From a virus: a stretch of 23,580 nucleotides of DNA. Position 1 is the first letter of the stretch; each line of letters begins with the position of its first letter. The notes beneath the pieces were generated by a model, which was given only the letters and a program-made list of their open reading frames with translations, was not told where the DNA came from and did not search any database. The DNA is taken from positions 1 through 23,580 of the IMG/VR virus record IMGVR_UViG_3300021138_000174; one strand, 5' to 3'. The translations under genes and the position numbers were made by a program. This document shows positions 22,234-23,580 of this stretch, piece by piece.

Positions 22234-22529
22234 TATGCAAGCCCCTTACCTTTAGCAGCTTTAGTAAAGTGATTAGCAATGTCGTCATAAGAAATGCTGC
22301 TCAGGGTATTCCTGATCATGGGATTAGCAGAAGTATCCTCACCACCAAGTTCCACGTGGTAGGCGTCGTCTGTAATACCTGTTACGGTAGGGACCATGTC
22401 CTCAAGGCTAAATCCCAGGTTCTTTGCATGCGGAATATTCAGGCTCTGTAGCTTGGCCTGTTGCTCTGCTTCAAAGTTTGAGATTGACTGCTGTAACGCT
22501 GCTATAAAATCGGATCTTGGTGATGTCAC
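22233..22529 (-). CDS. Hypothetical neck-region protein, 98 aa
   Basis: I do not recognise it. The N-terminal third is helical and Gln/Glu-rich (DFIAALQQSISNFEAEQQAK), the middle has DMVPTVTGITDDAYHVELGGE, and the C-terminus SYDDIANHFTKAAKGKGLA is again helical. The start is a GTG at 22529 overlapping the previous stop as GTGA; the stop overlaps the next ATG. Position between head and tail genes suggests a head-tail joining role or a virion-assembly factor. No motif decides. Confidence 0.72.
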   Translation of the reverse strand: MTSPRSDFIAALQQSISNFEAEQQAKLQSLNIPHAKNLGFSLEDMVPTVTGITDDAYHVELGGEDTSANPMIRNTLSSISYDDIANHFTKAAKGKGLA

Positions 22530-22684
22530 TTGCCACGCCTTGAAGCTAGGTATCCTGCAATTAACCCGCCAGCGATTTTAACGTCTGTCTTTTTAGGGTC
22601 AGCAGATCCCGTAACTCCACGGACAAATTCACGTGTGTCAGCATCGGACTCATTACGTAAGAGTCGTTGCACTAATAAGATCAT
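22526..22684 (-). CDS. Small hypothetical protein, 52 aa
   Basis: Begins MILLVQRLLRNESDADTREF and ends AGGLIAGYLASRRGK. The ATG at 22684 has an excellent ribosome-binding site (GGAGG, four bases upstream), and the stop overlaps the next gene's GTG, so it is very probably translated. The C-terminal IAGGLIAGYLA stretch is short and hydrophobic with glycine spacing and could contact a membrane or pack as a helix. It is the first gene after the terminator, so it heads the neck-tail transcription unit. Function unknown. Confidence 0.75.
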   Translation of the reverse strand: MILLVQRLLRNESDADTREFVRGVTGSADPKKTDVKIAGGLIAGYLASRRGK

Positions 22685-22757
22685 AAATCCTCCAGATGAA
22701 GGCGCAGGTACAGCAGCAGGGTTCCGGATTACTCCGGCGTCAAGTACAAGGATAAAT

Positions 22758-22781
22758 GAAAAAGCCCCACATAGTGGGGCT
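22758..22781 (-). terminator. Intrinsic terminator after the small-gene cluster
   Basis: Read on the minus strand, AGCCCCAC-TAT-GTGGGGCT (arms 22774-22781 and 22763-22770, 8 bp, 3-base loop) is followed at once by a T-run (22762-22759). It begins six bases after the stop of the 45-aa gene. The rest of the 22685-22786 gap holds a CCGGA-4-TCCGG inverted repeat (22724-22737) and a TTGACG without a good -10. Confidence 0.88.
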
Positions 22782-22786
22782 AATCC

Positions 22787-22924
22787 TTACTTCTTTTTCT
22801 TCTTCTTTACGGTCTTCTTGACCTTCTTGGCTAGTTTGGCATCGTTCTTTTCATCCTGCTCTTCAAAGGCTTTTCTTTGAGCTGGAGTCATGCCCTTTTC
22901 AAACTTACTATCCTTGTGAGCCAT
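22787..22924 (-). CDS. Lys-tailed basic microprotein, 45 aa
   Basis: From the ATG at 22924 the product runs MAHKDSKFEKGMTPAQRKAF, a charged helix EEQDEKNDAKLAKKVKK, and a terminal run of six Lys. The frame is open upstream to 23053 but that part overlaps the two Cys-rich ORFs and looks non-coding, so the later ATG, with GGGCGG upstream, is preferred. A very basic tail on a mixed-charge helix suggests nucleic-acid or acidic-protein binding. It is followed directly by the terminator. Function unknown. Confidence 0.65.
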   Translation of the reverse strand: MAHKDSKFEKGMTPAQRKAFEEQDEKNDAKLAKKVKKTVKKKKKK

Positions 22925-22973
22925 TAGATCCGCCCTTACCGCAGGTGCAGTTCTGACACTTGCACTCTGGCAT
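22908..22973 (-). CDS. Cys-rich microprotein, 21 aa, metallothionein-like motif
   Basis: Starts MPECKCQNCTCGKGG and stops at a TAG (22910-22908). Four Cys in a CxCxxCxC pattern within eight residues is a metallothionein-type metal cluster motif. Its ATG directly follows the TAA of the other Cys-rich ORF, and AAAGG lies upstream at workable spacing. The tail overlaps the start of the 45-aa gene by 17 bases. At 21 aa it could be chance, but two neighbouring Cys-rich ORFs in one polarity make that less likely. Confidence 0.5.
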   Translation of the reverse strand: MPECKCQNCTCGKGGSNGSQG

Positions 22974-23066
22974 TTACTTGCCTTTCTTAGTGGTTGGCTT
23001 AGAAGTCTTCTTGCAAGCACCCTTGCAATTAGGCTTTGAGCATCCACATCCACATGCTTTGCACAT
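22974..23066 (-). CDS. Cys/Lys-rich microprotein, 30 aa, metallothionein-like
   Basis: Starts MCKACGCGCSKPNCKGACKK and ends with a Lys/Thr tail. Six Cys in the first 18 residues (Cys2, 5, 7, 9, 14, 18; CxxCxCxC-x4-C-x3-C) with no aromatic residues except none, and about nine Lys, is the composition of small metallothioneins. GGGAGA lies seven bases before the ATG at 23066, and the stop of the acidic gene is three bases before that ATG, so expression is likely. Metal binding is inferred from Cys spacing; a Cys-rich structural zinc knuckle is an alternative. Confidence 0.65.
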   Translation of the reverse strand: MCKACGCGCSKPNCKGACKKTSKPTTKKGK

Positions 23067-23068
23067 AG

Positions 23069-23194
23069 TTATTCTCCCTGTTCGGTTGTTGGGGCTTCCT
23101 CTGCTGGAGCCTCTTCTGATGGTGTATCTAAGTCTAATACAAACTCTGGGTGAAGCCCGTCGTCTGTTGTAGCTGCGTCAATATCTGGCATCAT
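23069..23194 (-). CDS. Acidic microprotein, 41 aa
   Basis: Starts MMPDIDAATTDDGLHPEFVL and continues with a Glu/Pro/Ala-rich tail (SEEAPAEEAPTTEQGE). It has many Asp and Glu and no Lys or Arg, so it is strongly acidic and probably disordered. The ATG at 23194 overlaps the preceding stop (ATGA) with CAGG just upstream; the next in-frame ATG is at 23191. Acidic, disordered, Pro-rich short proteins near head genes sometimes act as scaffolds or charge partners of basic proteins; here that is only a suggestion, supported by the basic genes on either side. Confidence 0.65.
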   Translation of the reverse strand: MMPDIDAATTDDGLHPEFVLDLDTPSEEAPAEEAPTTEQGE

Positions 23195-23418
23195 CCTGTC
23201 TTTCTGTGAGTGGAGTGCCATTTCTTAGCACCCGCTATACCCTGCTGGGGGTTCTTTACCCGACCGTTACTTACCTCGGTTAGATTCATCTTCTTGTGTG
23301 AAGTTCCAGACTTTTCATCCGGATGGTTAAGCATAACGTCCCCGCCAGGCTTTTGTGTAACGACGTGCTTTTGACCCTGAATGGTAGCGGTCTTTTTACG
23401 AACTTTACTCTTTGGCAT
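23191..23418 (-). CDS. Basic hypothetical protein, 75 aa
   Basis: Begins MPKSKVRKKTATIQGQKHVV and ends GAKKWHSTHRKTG. Lys, Arg and His dominate, with few hydrophobic residues, so it is probably extended and nucleic-acid or polyanion binding. Its ATG at 23418 is preceded by AGGAT at good spacing, two bases after the stop of the partial gene at 23421, and its stop overlaps the acidic gene. Not recognised; a minor head protein or DNA-associated protein is possible from position. Confidence 0.72.
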   Translation of the reverse strand: MPKSKVRKKTATIQGQKHVVTQKPGGDVMLNHPDEKSGTSHKKMNLTEVSNGRVKNPQQGIAGAKKWHSTHRKTG

Positions 23419-23420
23419 AA

Positions 23421-23580
23421 TTATCCTACGTTATAAATAGTTAAGTTGGCTGATGGAGATGCTGGGCGAGTCGGGTTAGTACCAGCCGCTGTAGCAAGAA
23501 GTGACATTCCAGAAGCACCTGACCACCAATGAAATTGAATGTAATCATTTGGTACAACAGTAATTGGGGACTCAATGTTT
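23421..23580 (-). CDS. C-terminal end of an unidentified protein (partial)
   Basis: The last 52 codons of a gene that begins beyond the window edge, ending in TAA at 23423-23421. The fragment contains NDYIQFHWWSGASGMSLLATAAG and finishes PSANLTIYNVG. The alternating hydrophobic pattern suggests beta strands, as in virion surface or decoration proteins, and the location before neck genes fits the head module. Too short to identify. The window ends inside the gene, so the 5' end is at 23580 in this view only. Confidence 0.7.
   Translation of the reverse strand, partial: NIESPITVVPNDYIQFHWWSGASGMSLLATAAGTNPTRPASPSANLTIYNVG

Noticed and set aside
22741-22747. TTGACG as a -35 for the neck genes
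   Set aside because: No acceptable -10 at 16-19 bases; kept only as a remark under the terminator.
22925-23053. N-terminal extension of the Lys-tailed protein (88-codon version)
   Set aside because: Arg/Ser/Ala-rich and in conflict with two Cys-rich ORFs that have their own ribosome-binding sites; the ATG at 22924 is a better start.
23433-23440. TATAAATA, like a T4 late promoter
   Set aside because: It points along the plus strand, away from all genes, and lies in coding sequence ending in LTIYNVG.

Overview
The window is a stretch of a tailed-phage (or prophage) genome with a contractile, myovirus-type tail. Every gene I can support lies on the minus strand, so the biological reading order runs from base 23580 down to base 1. 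Base composition looks moderate (about 45% GC from a few lines counted by eye, not computed). A complete WhiB-family protein (1328-1591) points to an actinobacterial host, because WhiB proteins are essentially confined to Actinobacteria and their phages. The moderate GC would fit a lower-GC actinobacterium, but that is inference.

Layout in transcription order. (1) 23580-22787: the C-terminal end of an unidentified protein, then five very small, tightly packed genes of extreme composition (basic 75 aa, acidic 41 aa, Cys-rich 30 aa, Cys-rich 21 aa, Lys-tailed 45 aa), ending in an intrinsic terminator at 22758-22781. (2) 22684-21649: three neck or tail-completion genes. (3) 21593-18404: tail sheath, tail tube, and a tail-assembly chaperone whose second part is reachable only by a +1/-2 ribosomal frameshift. 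(4) 18404-15501: a tape-measure protein carrying an M23 peptidase and a lytic transglycosylase-like domain. (5) 15501-8980: the baseplate, in the order large unknown protein, LysM-like protein, hub protein split over two genes, gp5-like spike, gp25-like wedge protein, gpJ-like wedge protein, small unknown protein. (6) 8971-5453: a 1172-aa protein joining a P2-gpI-like region to receptor-binding-type beta modules. (7) 5445-5170: a small membrane protein. (8) 5160-39: a DNA replication cassette with a winged-helix initiator, an AAA+ helicase loader, a SWIM-type zinc protein, an unknown protein, a DnaB-family helicase, the WhiB protein, a zinc ribbon, a 50-aa protein and a short CHC2/TOPRIM primase.

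How it works together. The tail genes describe a complete contractile injection tail: sheath around tube, length set by the tape measure, cell wall opened by tape-measure enzymes, baseplate and spike, and fibre modules for host recognition. The replication genes describe a nearly self-contained replisome loader (initiator, loader, helicase, primase). No DNA polymerase is in view. Inside the initiator gene, over the part encoding its linker, lie three 15-bp-period direct repeats, an inverted repeat, an AT-rich tract and two hairpins, which resembles the origin arrangement in the lambda O gene.

The most interesting signals are the paired metallothionein-like microproteins (22908-23066), the frameshifted chaperone extension (18404-18556), and the putative origin inside the initiator gene (4746-4880). 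Genes are packed with almost no spacing. The only non-coding stretch above 60 bases is about 100 bases at 22685-22786, which holds the terminator. No tRNA, rRNA, CRISPR array or insertion sequence was recognised.
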